A DNA stretch of 64,000 nucleotides from Micromonospora marina. Lineage in GTDB: Bacteria; Actinomycetota; Actinomycetes; Mycobacteriales; Micromonosporaceae. The stretch spans positions 62,001 through 126,000 of the forward strand of contig NZ_FMCV01000003.1 of NCBI RefSeq assembly GCF_900091565.1, in the 5' to 3' direction. Of the stretch, positions 36,850 to 46,379 are shown piece after piece. Numbering within the stretch: position 1 is the first letter of the stretch; each line of letters begins with the position of its first letter. The notes below the pieces were generated by a model. The model saw nothing but the letters and a program-made list of their open reading frames with translations, searched no databases and was not told where the DNA came from. The position numbers and the translations under genes are program-made.

Positions 36850-38064
36850 TTGTCCACGACAGACATGCAACTGCGGGTCGGCATGGTCGGCTACGCGTTC
36901 ATGGGCGCCGCGCACTCGCAGGCGTGGCGCACCGTGAACCGGGTGTTCGACCTGCCGGCGCGGGCCCGGATGGCGCTGATCTGCGGCCGCGACGCCGGAA
37001 AGGTGTCCGAGGCGGCGGACCGGCTCGGCTGGGACGCGTCCACCACCGACTGGCGTGACCTGGTCACCCGGGACGACATCGACGTGGTCGACGTCTGCAC
37101 CCCGGGGGACAGTCACGCCGAGATCGCACTCGCCGCGCTGGCCGCAGGCAAGCACGTGCTGTGCGAGAAGCCGCTCGCCAACACGGTCTCCGAGGCCCGG
37201 GCGATGGCGGCTGCTGCCGCCGCCGCCCAGGCCGTCGGGGTACGGTCGATGTGCGGGTTCAACTACCGCCGGGTGCCCGCGGTCGCGATGATGCGGCAGC
37301 TGATCGCCGACGGGCGGCTGGGGGTGGTCCGGCACGTCCGGGCGACCTACCTGCAGGACTGGATCGTGGATCCGCAGTTCCCGCTGGTCTGGCGTCTGCA
37401 GAAGGACAGGGCGGGCTCCGGCGCGCTGGGGGACATCGGCGCGCACATCATCGACCTGACGCAGTTCGTCACCGGTCAACTGATCAGCGGCGTCAGCGCG
37501 GTCACCGAGACGTTCGTCAGGGAACGGCCGCTACCGGCCGGATCCAGCGGCCTGGCCGCCTCAGTGGACGGTGACGGGCACCACCCGTCCGTCGGTCCGG
37601 TGACGGTCGACGATGCCGCGGTGTTCGTGGCCCGACTGGACGGCGGCGCGCTGGCCACGTACGAAGCGAGCCGGTTCGCCACCGGCCGCAAGAACGCCCT
37701 CCGGGTGGAGATCAACGGGTCGCTCGGCTCGGTGGTCTTCGACCTGGAGCGCCTCAACGAGCTGGAGTTCTACGACGCGACGCGACCCACCGCCGAGCAG
37801 GGCTTCAGCCGGATCCTGGTGACCGAGGGCGAGCACCCGTACATGTCGGCCTGGTGGCCGCCGGGCCACATCATCGGGTACGAGCACTCCTTCACCCACC
37901 AGATGCGGGACTTCATCGAGGCGGTGGCGACCGGGGTCGACCCGACGCCGTCCTTCTCCGATGCCCTGCAGGTCCAACTGGTGCTGGACGCGGTGACCCG
38001 GTCGGCCGAGCTGGGGTCCTCGTGGGCCGACGTGGAGCCGGCGCTGGTGACGGCCACCGCCTGA
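36850..38064 (+). CDS. Gfo/Idh/MocA-family NAD(P)-dependent oxidoreductase
   Basis: A 404-aa dehydrogenase with a Rossmann motif GMVGYAFMGAAHS near the N-terminus, the conserved EKP lysine in LCEKPLANT, and the C-terminal substrate domain with GDIGAHIIDL. Family members oxidise or reduce sugars and cyclitols. The TTG at 36850 has GGGGGAG about seven bases upstream; ATG 36865 is an alternative. As last gene of the sugar-uptake operon, next to ThuA/DUF1080 genes, it probably handles a keto-sugar. Confidence 0.9.
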   Translation: MSTTDMQLRVGMVGYAFMGAAHSQAWRTVNRVFDLPARARMALICGRDAGKVSEAADRLGWDASTTDWRDLVTRDDIDVVDVCTPGDSHAEIALAALAAGKHVLCEKPLANTVSEARAMAAAAAAAQAVGVRSMCGFNYRRVPAVAMMRQLIADGRLGVVRHVRATYLQDWIVDPQFPLVWRLQKDRAGSGALGDIGAHIIDLTQFVTGQLISGVSAVTETFVRERPLPAGSSGLAASVDGDGHHPSVGPVTVDDAAVFVARLDGGALATYEASRFATGRKNALRVEINGSLGSVVFDLERLNELEFYDATRPTAEQGFSRILVTEGEHPYMSAWWPPGHIIGYEHSFTHQMRDFIEAVATGVDPTPSFSDALQVQLVLDAVTRSAELGSSWADVEPALVTATA

Positions 38065-38091
38065 GACGCCTCCGGTACCGACCGGCGAGGA

Positions 38092-38118
38092 CCGGCCGCG
38101 GTTGCGCCCCGCGGCCGG
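38092..38118 (+). terminator. Hairpin terminator after the sugar operon
   Basis: A perfect 10-bp stem (CCGGCCGCGG with its complement) around a 7-base loop begins 27 bases after the oxidoreductase stop. Confidence 0.8.
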
Positions 38119-38695
38119 GTGCGGGTCGGGACCGGAGTACGTGCCAACGGGTTGCGGCCCGGGGGCGCGAGCAAGACGGTCGTCCGGTGCGACCGGATCG
38201 GGATTCCCCGGTCGCACCGGAGGACCGCCGCCCCACCACCCACCACTCCGGGCGGCGCTCCACTCGCCGTCCACCAGCAGCTCGGCCGGCGTCGCCGCGC
38301 GTCGCCGCTCGATCGTCCCGCTGCCGTCCGGCCGCGGTCACCCGGCTACCGGAGGACGCCGTGCCCTCATCAGCATCGCCCACCCGCCCCCTGCCCTCCC
38401 GTCAGTTCCGGGTGGACCGCGTCTGACGAAGTCGTCCGGCCGGGCGCGGCGTCGTCCCGCTCGGGCCGGATGCGGGGGAGGCAGGGGCGAGACGCCGACC
38501 GTCCCTGCCTGCCAGCCCCGTCCGTCCGTACTCGCGCCGGATGCCGGCCCGGTGCCGTCACCGCCGACTTCGGCGCCGGCCGGCGAACCGGTCCCGGAGC
38601 GGGCGGCGGACGGGGCCCATCCGCACCGGAGACGGTTTCCGAACCGTCTTTTCGTATCTGTCAGATTCCTGGTTCCTCCGAGCGGAAGGAGCGCC
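38119..38695. other. Intergenic region before the ebo-type operon
   Basis: About 580 bases of GC-rich DNA in which I see no supported gene on either strand. The less GC-rich end (GTCTTTTCGTATCTGTCAGATTCC, about 38646-38669) and the GGAAGGAG ribosome site just before 38696 suggest the operon promoter and leader lie in the last 60 bases. Confidence 0.45.
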
Positions 38696-39856
38696 ATGCG
38701 TACGGGTGTCTGGCTGGTGGGGGCGCGCGGCTCGGTCGCGACCACCAGCATCGTCGGGGCGCTCGCCCTACGGGCCGGGCTGACGGGTCCGACCGGGTGC
38801 GTCACCGAGCTGCCCGGCGTGCGCGGGCCCGCCCTGCCGACCTTCGCCGACATGATCCTCGGCGGGCACGACGTCGTGACCACGCCGCTCGCCAAGCGGG
38901 CCGAGTCGCTGGCCGCCGCGGGCGTCCTACCGGGCCGCCTGGTCGCCGCGCTGTCGGAGGAATTGGCGGCGGTCGAGCGGGAGTTGCGCCCCGCTCCCAG
39001 CGCAGGAACGCAGGCCGACCGGGCCGCGGCCATCGCGCACGACCTCACCGACTTCCGGCAACGGCACGGGCTGCCCTGCGTGGTGGTGGTCAACGTCGCC
39101 GCTACCGAGCCGGCACCTCGCCCGCACCCGGGCCACGCCGATCCGGCCGCGCTGCGGGCGGCTCTCGCCGGTCCCGACGAGGTGCTGCCACCCAGCTCGC
39201 TGTACGGGTACGCGGCGGTGACGACGGGCTGCCCGTACGTCGACTTCACCCCGTCCACCGGCCTGCGGCTGCCCGCACTGGCCGCGCTGGCCGACGCGCA
39301 CCGGGTGCCGTACGCGGGTCACGACGGCAAGACCGGGGAGACCCTGATCAAGTCGGTGCTCGCCCCGATGTTCGCGATGCGGCACCTCGCCGTCCGGTCC
39401 TGGTCGGGTGTCAACCTGCTCGGCGGTGGCGACGGCGCGACGCTCGCCGACCCGGCAGCCAACGCCGCCAAGGTGCGCAGCAAGCAACGCGTGCTCGGCG
39501 AGACCCTCGGCTACCTCCCGCAGGGCGGCAGCCGCATCGAGTACGTCGAGGAGCTGGGCGACTTCAAGACCGCGTGGGATCTGGTCACCTTCGCTGGGTT
39601 CCTCGGCACCGGCATGCGGCTGGAGTTCAGCTGGCACGGCTGCGACTCGGCGCTCGCCGCGCCGCTGGTGCTCGACCTGGCCCGGCTGACCGCCGCGGCG
39701 CAGGCCACCGGCGTCGCGGGTCCCCTGACCGATCTCGCCTTCTTCTTCAAGGACCCGCTCGGCGACCCTTCCCACGCGCTCGCCGATCAGTGGGCCCGGC
39801 TGTGCGCCCTAGCCCACCGGCTGCACTCCGGAGGTGCCGATGCCCCGCCTCACTGA
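38696..39856 (+). CDS. Inositol-phosphate-synthase-like sugar-phosphate cyclase
   Basis: A 386-aa protein of the myo-inositol-1-phosphate synthase family: NAD-binding start VWLVGARGSVATT, NVAATEP, the catalytic lysine-rich motif HDGKTGETLIKSVLAPMF (compare DDxKSGQTxxKS in the family), and NLLGGGDGATLADP. Classic enzymes convert glucose-6-phosphate to inositol-phosphate. Here it heads an ebo-type operon where cyanobacterial versions carry a different cyclase (EboD, dehydroquinate-synthase-like), so it may make a cyclitol phosphate for this pathway. It overlaps the next gene by 17 bases. Confidence 0.85.
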   Translation: MRTGVWLVGARGSVATTSIVGALALRAGLTGPTGCVTELPGVRGPALPTFADMILGGHDVVTTPLAKRAESLAAAGVLPGRLVAALSEELAAVERELRPAPSAGTQADRAAAIAHDLTDFRQRHGLPCVVVVNVAATEPAPRPHPGHADPAALRAALAGPDEVLPPSSLYGYAAVTTGCPYVDFTPSTGLRLPALAALADAHRVPYAGHDGKTGETLIKSVLAPMFAMRHLAVRSWSGVNLLGGGDGATLADPAANAAKVRSKQRVLGETLGYLPQGGSRIEYVEELGDFKTAWDLVTFAGFLGTGMRLEFSWHGCDSALAAPLVLDLARLTAAAQATGVAGPLTDLAFFFKDPLGDPSHALADQWARLCALAHRLHSGGADAPPH

Positions 39857-40808
39857 CCTTGCCGAACTGGTCCGGGCGCCGGCCGCGCTGTCGGTGCCGG
39901 GAGACGTCGTTGCCGGTGCTGCCGCGGCGGGGGCGCTCGGTGCACGTACGCCCGCCCTGGCGACCGCCTCGGTGCTGCTGTACTGGGCCGGCATGGCCGC
40001 CAACGACTGGGCCGACCGGCGGCTCGACGCGGTCGAACGCCCGGACCGGCCGATCCCCAGCGGCCGGGTCGCCCCCGGCCTCGCGCTCGGCCTTGCCTCC
40101 GGCCTCACCGCCGCCGGGGTCGGGCTCGCCGCCGCCGCCGGAGGTCGGCGCGCCGCCGCCGTCGCGCTCCCGCTCGCCACCGTGGTCTGGGCGTATGACC
40201 TGGCCGCCAAGAACACCGCCGCCGGTCCGGCCGTCATGGCCGCCTGCCGGGGGCTGGACGTCCTCCTCGGTGCCTCCGGCGGCCGGCCGGTGCGGGCGCT
40301 GCCCGCGGCGGCGACCGTCGCCGCCCACACCTGGACCGTCACCGCCCTCTCCCGCCGCGAGGTTGACGGTGCCGATGCGGGCCTGCCGGTGCGGACCCTC
40401 GCCGGCACCGTCCTGGTCGCGGCCAGCGCCGTGCTTCCGTCCGCCCTCGACCGGCGCCTCGGCCGCGACCGGCGCGTCTGTTCGGACGCCGCCGCACCCC
40501 GCGCGGGCGCCGGCCCGCCCGGCCGGTCCCGGGGGCCCGGCCGGGGGAGCCCGGCAGCCGCCCTGGCCGCGGCCCTGCCCGTGGCACTGACCGGCTGGTA
40601 CGTCGCCCGGTACGGCGCCGCCCAGCTACGGGTGGTCGCCGAGCCCACGGCCAGCCGGGTGCGCGCGGCCGTCGGCGTCGGTATCACCGGCCTGCCCACC
40701 CTGCAGGGCGCGCTGACCGCGCGGGCCGGTGCCGGCCTGCTGGGGCTGGCGGTGGCGGCGGCCGCGCCACTGTGCCGGCGGCTCGCCCGGAAGGTCTCTC
40801 CGACATGA
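39840..40808 (+). CDS. eboC: UbiA-like prenyltransferase (EboC / SCO3242 type)
   Basis: A 322-aa integral membrane protein with the UbiA aspartate motif NDWADRRLDAVERPDRP and a second, weaker one (YDLAAKNT). Alternating hydrophobic segments fit the nine-helix UbiA fold. It would transfer an isoprenoid to an acceptor at the membrane. The ATG at 39840 has GGAGG five bases upstream and is preferred to the GTG at 39834. Between its two halves is a basic, Arg/Gly/Pro-rich loop (about residues 205-240). Confidence 0.85.
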   Translation: MPRLTDLAELVRAPAALSVPGDVVAGAAAAGALGARTPALATASVLLYWAGMAANDWADRRLDAVERPDRPIPSGRVAPGLALGLASGLTAAGVGLAAAAGGRRAAAVALPLATVVWAYDLAAKNTAAGPAVMAACRGLDVLLGASGGRPVRALPAAATVAAHTWTVTALSRREVDGADAGLPVRTLAGTVLVAASAVLPSALDRRLGRDRRVCSDAAAPRAGAGPPGRSRGPGRGSPAAALAAALPVALTGWYVARYGAAQLRVVAEPTASRVRAAVGVGITGLPTLQGALTARAGAGLLGLAVAAAAPLCRRLARKVSPT

Positions 40809-41806
40809 CCGCCGCCCGCCCGCCCGCTCCCCGCACCGACCGGCCGCCCCACCACAGTGGCCCGGCCACCGGGGAGACCGGCGGCGGGCTGCGGTTCGGG
40901 TACGGCACCAACGGCTTCGCCAACCATCGCCTCGACGAGGCGCTCGCGGTGATCGCCGACCTCGGCTACGCCGGCGTCGCCCTCACCCTGGACCACGATC
41001 ACCTCGACCCGTTCGCACCCGGCCTCGCGCGGCGCGTCGACGCCGTCGCCGGTCGGCTGTCCGCGCTCGGTCTCGGCGTGGTGATCGAGACCGGAGCCCG
41101 GTACCTGCTCGATCCGTGGCACAAGCACGCGCCCACGCTGCTGCACGACGACCCCGCCCGCCGCATCGAGTTCCTGCGGCGCGCGGTGGCCGTCGGCGCG
41201 GATCTCGGCGCCGAGGCGGTGTCCTTCTGGGCCGGCGTCCGGCCGGCGGCGGTGCCGCCCGCGGTGGCCCGGGACCGGTTGGTTGCCGGCTGCGCCACGG
41301 TGGTCGAGGCGGCCGACGCGGCCGGGGTGATGCTTGGCTTCGAGCCGGAGCCCGGGATGCTGGTCGAGGACATCGAGGACTGGCGCCGGCTGTCGGCCGC
41401 CCTCGGCGGCCCGGACCGCTTCGGCATCACCCTCGACATCGGGCACTGTCGCTGCCTGGAGCCGCTGCCGGTGCCCGATTGCGTCCGCGCGGTCGCAGCG
41501 CGCCTGGTCAACGTGCAGATCGACGACATGCGGCGGGGCGTACACGAGCACCTGGAGTTCGGTGCCGGCGAGATCGACTTCCCGCCGGTGCTGGCGGCGC
41601 TGCGCGAGGTCGGCTACGCCGGCCTGGTCGCGGTCGAGTTGCCGCGCCACTCGCACGCCGCGCCCGCCGTCGCCGCCCGCTCGCTGGACTTCCTGCGGGC
41701 CGCGGCGACCGGCCTGCCGGCTCCGCATGCCGCCGGGCGGCCGGTACCCGCTCCGCGGCTTTGCTCTTCCCCTACCGACGCGTCACCGGAGGCGGCGCAC
41801 ATGTAG
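40805..41806 (+). CDS. Sugar phosphate isomerase/epimerase-like TIM barrel
   Basis: A 333-aa AP-endonuclease-2/xylose-isomerase-like barrel. Metal ligands expected for the fold are visible: Glu in GFEPEPGM, Asp/His in TLDIGHCR, His and Glu in HEHLEFGAGEIDF, and Glu in VAVELPRHS. It would isomerise or epimerise a sugar or cyclitol. The ATG overlaps eboC (ATGA). About 135 bases without a gene separate it from eboA. Confidence 0.82.
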   Translation: MTAARPPAPRTDRPPHHSGPATGETGGGLRFGYGTNGFANHRLDEALAVIADLGYAGVALTLDHDHLDPFAPGLARRVDAVAGRLSALGLGVVIETGARYLLDPWHKHAPTLLHDDPARRIEFLRRAVAVGADLGAEAVSFWAGVRPAAVPPAVARDRLVAGCATVVEAADAAGVMLGFEPEPGMLVEDIEDWRRLSAALGGPDRFGITLDIGHCRCLEPLPVPDCVRAVAARLVNVQIDDMRRGVHEHLEFGAGEIDFPPVLAALREVGYAGLVAVELPRHSHAAPAVAARSLDFLRAAATGLPAPHAAGRPVPAPRLCSSPTDASPEAAHM

Positions 41807-41941
41807 GGGGAGAGCGCAGCAGTCCGGGCGTACCGCCGCCGCACCGGCGCATGCGAGGCCGGCCGAGCGCCGGACGCACCGGTTGGCACGAGGGAGAGTG
41901 CCGCCTCCCGGTTCGGGGAGTGGCGCCGACGGGAGGCATGA

Positions 41942-42565
41942 GTGACACCTGACGACCTACGGACGGCCCTGCGGGACGTACCGGACCCGGACTGGCTGGC
42001 GACGGCGCTGCGCCGGATCGCGGCCGAGCCGGCCGCGATCGCCCGGTTCTTTCCGGCCGCCGGCCGACGCTGCGGTCGGGCCGACCTGCCCGACCTGCCC
42101 GGCTGGACCGCCGACGAGGCGACCCGCGCGCTGCTGCTGACCAGCCTGCCGGCCGAGCACGTGGCGGGACAGGCCGAGGCGCTCTACCGGGCCGGGGACG
42201 CCGCCGAGAGGAGCGCGGTACTCAAAGCCCTGCCCCTGCTGCCGGTCGGCGCCGCCGGGGTGCCGTTGCTGCACGACGCGATCCGCACCAACGACACGCG
42301 GCTGGTCGCCGCGGCCCTCGGCCCGTACGCCCGGCACCTCGACCCGGCGGCCTGGCGGCAGGCGGTGCTCAAGTGCGTGTTCACCGGCGTGCCGCTGGCC
42401 GTGGTGGCCGATCTCGACGCCCGCGCCGACGGGACGCTGGCGGCCATGCTCGCCGCGCTCGCCGCCGAGCGGACCGCCGCCGGCCGAACCATGCCCGCCG
42501 ACGCCGCCGCGCTGCTCGACCGGCTCACCGCCGGCACCGGCCAACCCCACCACAGGGAGGCGTGA
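41942..42565 (+). CDS. eboA: EboA-domain protein
   Basis: A 207-aa, mainly helical protein recognised by the EboA-family segment LLHDAIRTNDTRLVAAALGPY and WRQAVLKCVFTGVPL. Biochemical function is unknown; in cyanobacteria ebo genes are needed to move a scytonemin precursor across the membrane. The GTG at 41942 has GGGAGG five bases upstream (an ATG at 41938 runs into a stop at once). It is immediately followed by eboB. Confidence 0.82.
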   Translation: MTPDDLRTALRDVPDPDWLATALRRIAAEPAAIARFFPAAGRRCGRADLPDLPGWTADEATRALLLTSLPAEHVAGQAEALYRAGDAAERSAVLKALPLLPVGAAGVPLLHDAIRTNDTRLVAAALGPYARHLDPAAWRQAVLKCVFTGVPLAVVADLDARADGTLAAMLAALAAERTAAGRTMPADAAALLDRLTAGTGQPHHREA

Positions 42566-43417
42566 ATGCGCATCTTCGACCCGCACATCCACATGACGTC
42601 CCGCACCACCGACGACTACGAGCGGATGGCCGCCGCGGGCGTCCGGGCCGTGGTGGAGCCGGCGTTCTGGCTGGGCCAGCCACGCACCAGCGTGGACAGC
42701 TTCGTGGACTACTTCGACTCGCTGATCGGCTGGGAGCCGTTCCGGGCCGGCCAGTTCGGCGTCCGCCACCACGCCACGGTGGCGCTGAACCCGAAGGAGG
42801 CGAACGACCCGCGCTGCCGCCCGGTGCTCGACCTGCTGCCCCGCTACCTGGAGAAGGACGGCGTGGTGGCGGTCGGCGAGATCGGGTACGACTCGATGAC
42901 GCCCGAGGAGGACGAGGTCTTCGCCGCCCAGCTCGCCCTGGCGCTCGCGCACGACCTGCCGGCGCTCGTGCACACCCCGCACCGGGACAAGGCCCGCGGC
43001 GTCGAGCGCACGCTCGCGGTGGTCGCCGAGTCGGGCATCGCGCCGGGCCGGGTGGTGCTCGACCACCTGAACGAGGTGACCGTGGAGCTGGTCCGCGACA
43101 CCGGCTGCTGGCTGGGCTTCTCGATCTATCCGGAGACGAAGATGTCGCCGCCGCGGATGGTGGAGCTGCTGAAGCGGTACGGCACCGAGCGGATGCTGGT
43201 GAACTCGGCGGCCGACTGGGGCCGGTCGGATCCGCTGCTGACCCGGGCCACCGGGGAGGCGATGCTGCTGGCCGGGTTCGACGCCGACGACGTGGACCGG
43301 GTGCTGTGGCGCAACCCGGTCGAGTTCTACGGCCGGTCCGGGCGGCTCGACCTGCGCGATGTGGACGCCCCGGAGTCGACGTTTGCCGGCAACTCGATCC
43401 TGCGTGGGGGCAGCTGA
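42566..43417 (+). CDS. eboB: TatD-like metal-dependent hydrolase (EboB type)
   Basis: A 283-aa amidohydrolase-fold protein: metal motif FDPHIHM at 4-10, EIGYDS, a VHTPHRDK histidine pair and VLDHLNEVT, with the end LRGGS. TatD relatives are two-metal nucleases or hydrolases, but ebo-linked members have no known substrate. It abuts eboA and overlaps eboE by one base. Confidence 0.85.
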   Translation: MRIFDPHIHMTSRTTDDYERMAAAGVRAVVEPAFWLGQPRTSVDSFVDYFDSLIGWEPFRAGQFGVRHHATVALNPKEANDPRCRPVLDLLPRYLEKDGVVAVGEIGYDSMTPEEDEVFAAQLALALAHDLPALVHTPHRDKARGVERTLAVVAESGIAPGRVVLDHLNEVTVELVRDTGCWLGFSIYPETKMSPPRMVELLKRYGTERMLVNSAADWGRSDPLLTRATGEAMLLAGFDADDVDRVLWRNPVEFYGRSGRLDLRDVDAPESTFAGNSILRGGS

Positions 43418-44637
43418 TGCGGCTGCGGCACGCCGACGGGACCGTCGTCCACCTCGGTTACTGCACGAACGTGCACCCCGCTGAGGACCTCGCCGGCATT
43501 ATCGCCCAACTCGACACCTATGCGGTACCGGTGCGCGAGCGGCTGGGTGCGGACCTGCTCGGGCTCGGCCTGTGGCTGGCCGCGCCGGTCGCCGCCGAGC
43601 TGGCCGCCGATGCCGGCGCCCGCCGGCGCCTGCGGGCCGAGCTGACCGCGCGGGCCCTGGAGGTCGTCACCCTCAACGGTTTTCCGTACGCGGCCTTCCA
43701 GGCGCCCGTTGTCAAGGGGGCGGTCTACCACCCCGACTGGACCACCCCGGGGCGGCTCGCGTACACGCTGGACCTGGCCCGGGTGCTCGCGGACCTGCTG
43801 CCCGCCGACGCGGCCCGCGGCTCGGTCTCCACCCTGCCGCTGGCCTGGCGGGATCCTTGGGACGCCGCCCGCGCGGACGCCGCCCGCCGCCGGCTCGACG
43901 AGCTCGCCGCCGGCCTCGCCGCCGTCGAACGGGACACCGGCCGCCGCGTGCGGGTCGGCTTCGAGCCGGAGCCGGGCTGTGTGGTGGAAAATACCGCGCA
44001 GGCCGTGGCTGCTTTGTCCGGAGTGGACGTCACCCGGCTCGGGATCTGTCTCGACCTGGCCCACCTCGCGTGTGCCTGGGAGGAGCCGGTGGCGGCCCTG
44101 GCGAGGCTGCGCGCTGCCGGCCTACCCGTCGTGAAGGTGCAGGTCTCGGCCGCGCTGGAGGCGGCCGACCCACTCGCCGGCGCGAACGCCCTGCGACGCT
44201 GGGTGGAACCGCGCTTCCTGCACCAGACGCGGAGTTCGGCGTGCGCGGCGGCGACCGCCGGTTCCGGCCGCGGTGCCCCGGCGGATCCGGCCGGACCCGG
44301 CTGGGCCGCCGACGACCTGGACGTTGCCCTCGACGCGGGGCTGCCCGGCCCGTGGCGGGTGCACTACCACGTGCCGCTGCATGCCCCGCCCGAACCGCCG
44401 CTGGACTCGACGCTGCCGGTGCTGCGGGCCGCGCTGGCGACGTTGTTCGCCGGCCCCGGCGCTGCCTGCGACCACCTCGATGTCGAGACGTACACCTGGG
44501 GAGTGCTGCCGGCCGCACGGCGGCCGCGCACCGCCGCGGAGCTGGCCGCGGGTATCGCGGCCGAGCTGGCCTTCACCCGCGCCGAGCTGGTGGCGCTCGG
44601 CCTGGCCCCGACCTGCCGGAAGGTGGCGACCCGGTGA
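43417..44637 (+). CDS. eboE: EboE-type TIM-barrel protein
   Basis: A 406-aa barrel related to xylose isomerase. It opens with HLGYCTNVHPAEDL, typical of EboE, and carries the metal-site segments GFEPEPGCVVENT, CLDLAHLACAWEE and VKVQVSAAL. NCBI-style annotation calls the family 'metabolite traffic protein', which reflects genetics and not a proven reaction. It overlaps the next gene by four bases. Confidence 0.85.
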   Translation: MRLRHADGTVVHLGYCTNVHPAEDLAGIIAQLDTYAVPVRERLGADLLGLGLWLAAPVAAELAADAGARRRLRAELTARALEVVTLNGFPYAAFQAPVVKGAVYHPDWTTPGRLAYTLDLARVLADLLPADAARGSVSTLPLAWRDPWDAARADAARRRLDELAAGLAAVERDTGRRVRVGFEPEPGCVVENTAQAVAALSGVDVTRLGICLDLAHLACAWEEPVAALARLRAAGLPVVKVQVSAALEAADPLAGANALRRWVEPRFLHQTRSSACAAATAGSGRGAPADPAGPGWAADDLDVALDAGLPGPWRVHYHVPLHAPPEPPLDSTLPVLRAALATLFAGPGAACDHLDVETYTWGVLPAARRPRTAAELAAGIAAELAFTRAELVALGLAPTCRKVATR

Positions 44638-46049
44638 GCAGGCAACTTGTCGTGCTGGACGTGGTGGGGGTGACCCCGCGGCTGCTCGCGCACATGCCCC
44701 GGCTGCGCGCGGTCGCCGACGCGGGGTTCCGCGCCGAGCTGGGCACCGTGTTGCCGGCGGTGACGTGCTCGGTGCAGTCGACGTTTCTCACCGGTGCGCC
44801 GCCCGCCGAGCACGGGATCGTCGGCAACGGGTGGTACTTCCGGGACCTCGGTGAGGTGCTGCTGTGGCGCCAACACAACGCCCTGGTCGGCGGCGAGAAG
44901 CTGTGGGAGGCGGCCCGCCGGGTAGCGCCGGGCTGGACCGTGGCGAACGTCTGCTGGTGGTACGCGATGGGCGCGGACGTGGACTGGACGGTCACGCCGC
45001 GCCCGGTCTACCACGCCGACGGGCGTAAGGACCCGGACTGCTACACCGACCCACCGGAGCTGCACGACTCGCTGACCGGAGCGCTGGGCACGTTTCCGCT
45101 CTTCTCCTACTGGGGACCGGGCGCCGGGCTCCCGTCGTCCCGGTGGATCTGCCGGGCCGCCGGGCGGCTCCTCGCCGAGCAGTCACCCGACCTGACCCTG
45201 GTCTACGTCCCGCACCTGGACTACGATCTGCAACGGTTCGGCCCGTCCGGCCCGCAGGCCGCCGCCGCGGCGGCCGAGCTGGACGCCGTGCTGGCGCCGC
45301 TGCTGGACGCCGCCCGGGAGCGGGACGCCACCGTCGTGGCGCTCTCCGAGTACGGGATCTCCGACGTGTCCCGGCCGGTGGACGTCAACCGGCTGCTGCG
45401 CTCGGAGGGGTTCCTGCGGGTGCACACGCAGGCCGGTATGGAGTACCTCGACCCGTGGACCTCCCGGGCGTTCGCGGTCGCCGACCACCAGGTCGCCCAC
45501 GTGTACGTCCGGAACCCGGCCGACGTGCCGGCGGTGGCGAAGCTGTGCGCCGGGCTGCCCGGGGTGGCCGAGGTGCTCGACGCGGACGGCAAGGCGGCGT
45601 ACGGGCTGCACCACCCCCGCGCGGGTGAGCTGGTGCTGGTGGCCGAGCCGGATGCCTGGTTCACGTACTACTACTGGCTCGACGACGACCGCGCGCCGGA
45701 CTTCGCCCGGCTGGTGGAGATCCACCGCAAGCCCGGGTACGATCCGGCGGAGCTGTTCTTCGATCCGGCCGCCCCCGGTGCCGCGAGACGGCGGGCCGCC
45801 GTGGCGCTGGCCCGGAAGAAGCTGGGAATGCGGTACCTGATGAGCGTGGTCGGGCTCGACGCCGGCGCCCGCGCGGTCCGGGGCTCGCACGGGCGGCTGC
45901 CCACCGACGCGGACGACGGGCCGGTGCTGCTCTGCTCCGACGCGTCGGCAGCGCGGGACCGGGTCGCCGCCACCGAGGTGAAGGGGCTGCTGCTGGAACT
46001 CGCCGGACTGGCCCCGCCGCGCTGGAGTCGTTCGACGCGTTCGCGTTGA
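44634..46049 (+). CDS. eboF: Alkaline-phosphatase-superfamily phosphodiesterase (EboF type)
   Basis: A 471-aa protein of the nucleotide pyrophosphatase/phosphodiesterase group. The nucleophile region is TVLPAVTCSVQSTFLTG (Thr/Ser candidate after PAVT), followed by PPAEHGIVGNGWY; later metal-ligand segments are VYVPHLDYDLQ, LSEYGISD and RGSHGRLP. Such enzymes bind two zinc ions and hydrolyse phosphodiester or pyrophosphate bonds. GTG start at 44634 overlaps eboE. It is the last gene of the ebo operon. Confidence 0.87.
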   Translation: MSRQLVVLDVVGVTPRLLAHMPRLRAVADAGFRAELGTVLPAVTCSVQSTFLTGAPPAEHGIVGNGWYFRDLGEVLLWRQHNALVGGEKLWEAARRVAPGWTVANVCWWYAMGADVDWTVTPRPVYHADGRKDPDCYTDPPELHDSLTGALGTFPLFSYWGPGAGLPSSRWICRAAGRLLAEQSPDLTLVYVPHLDYDLQRFGPSGPQAAAAAAELDAVLAPLLDAARERDATVVALSEYGISDVSRPVDVNRLLRSEGFLRVHTQAGMEYLDPWTSRAFAVADHQVAHVYVRNPADVPAVAKLCAGLPGVAEVLDADGKAAYGLHHPRAGELVLVAEPDAWFTYYYWLDDDRAPDFARLVEIHRKPGYDPAELFFDPAAPGAARRRAAVALARKKLGMRYLMSVVGLDAGARAVRGSHGRLPTDADDGPVLLCSDASAARDRVAATEVKGLLLELAGLAPPRWSRSTRSR

Positions 46050-46269
46050 TCCACGACGACATACTGGACTGCACGGCGACGTCCTGCACGGACACCGCTG
46101 CACCGCGCCTGGCTCGCCGGCGGGCGGCCGTCCGCGGCGCGCGGGTCCCGGTGCAGGTCCGGGCGTACGTCTCTGGTGCGGCGGGCGGCCCGAGGTCTGG
46201 CGGTGGGTCGTTCCGGTACGCATTTTGGTGGTGACTGGGGGTTGCGATTCGCGCCTCGGGCCGACACTA

Positions 46270-46290
46270 TGGAAACGGGAATCGTTTTCA
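46270..46290. promoter_or_regulatory. Zur-box-like operator before the metallophore-type operon
   Basis: The 21 bases TGGAAAC-GGGAATC-GTTTTCA have 6 of 7 positions matching between the outer arms and match the clear Zur-type box at 62486 at 15 of 21 positions. It lies 90 bases before the start codon of the first biosynthetic gene, in the 330-base gap after eboF that holds no gene I can support. Confidence 0.6.
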
Positions 46291-46379
46291 GCACGTTCGA
46301 TGGGTGCGGCTGCGTTCCCACCGGCCCTGGGTGGTTTCCCGGCGGCTTCAGTGGTGAAGGCGCCTGTACTGGGGGAAGT

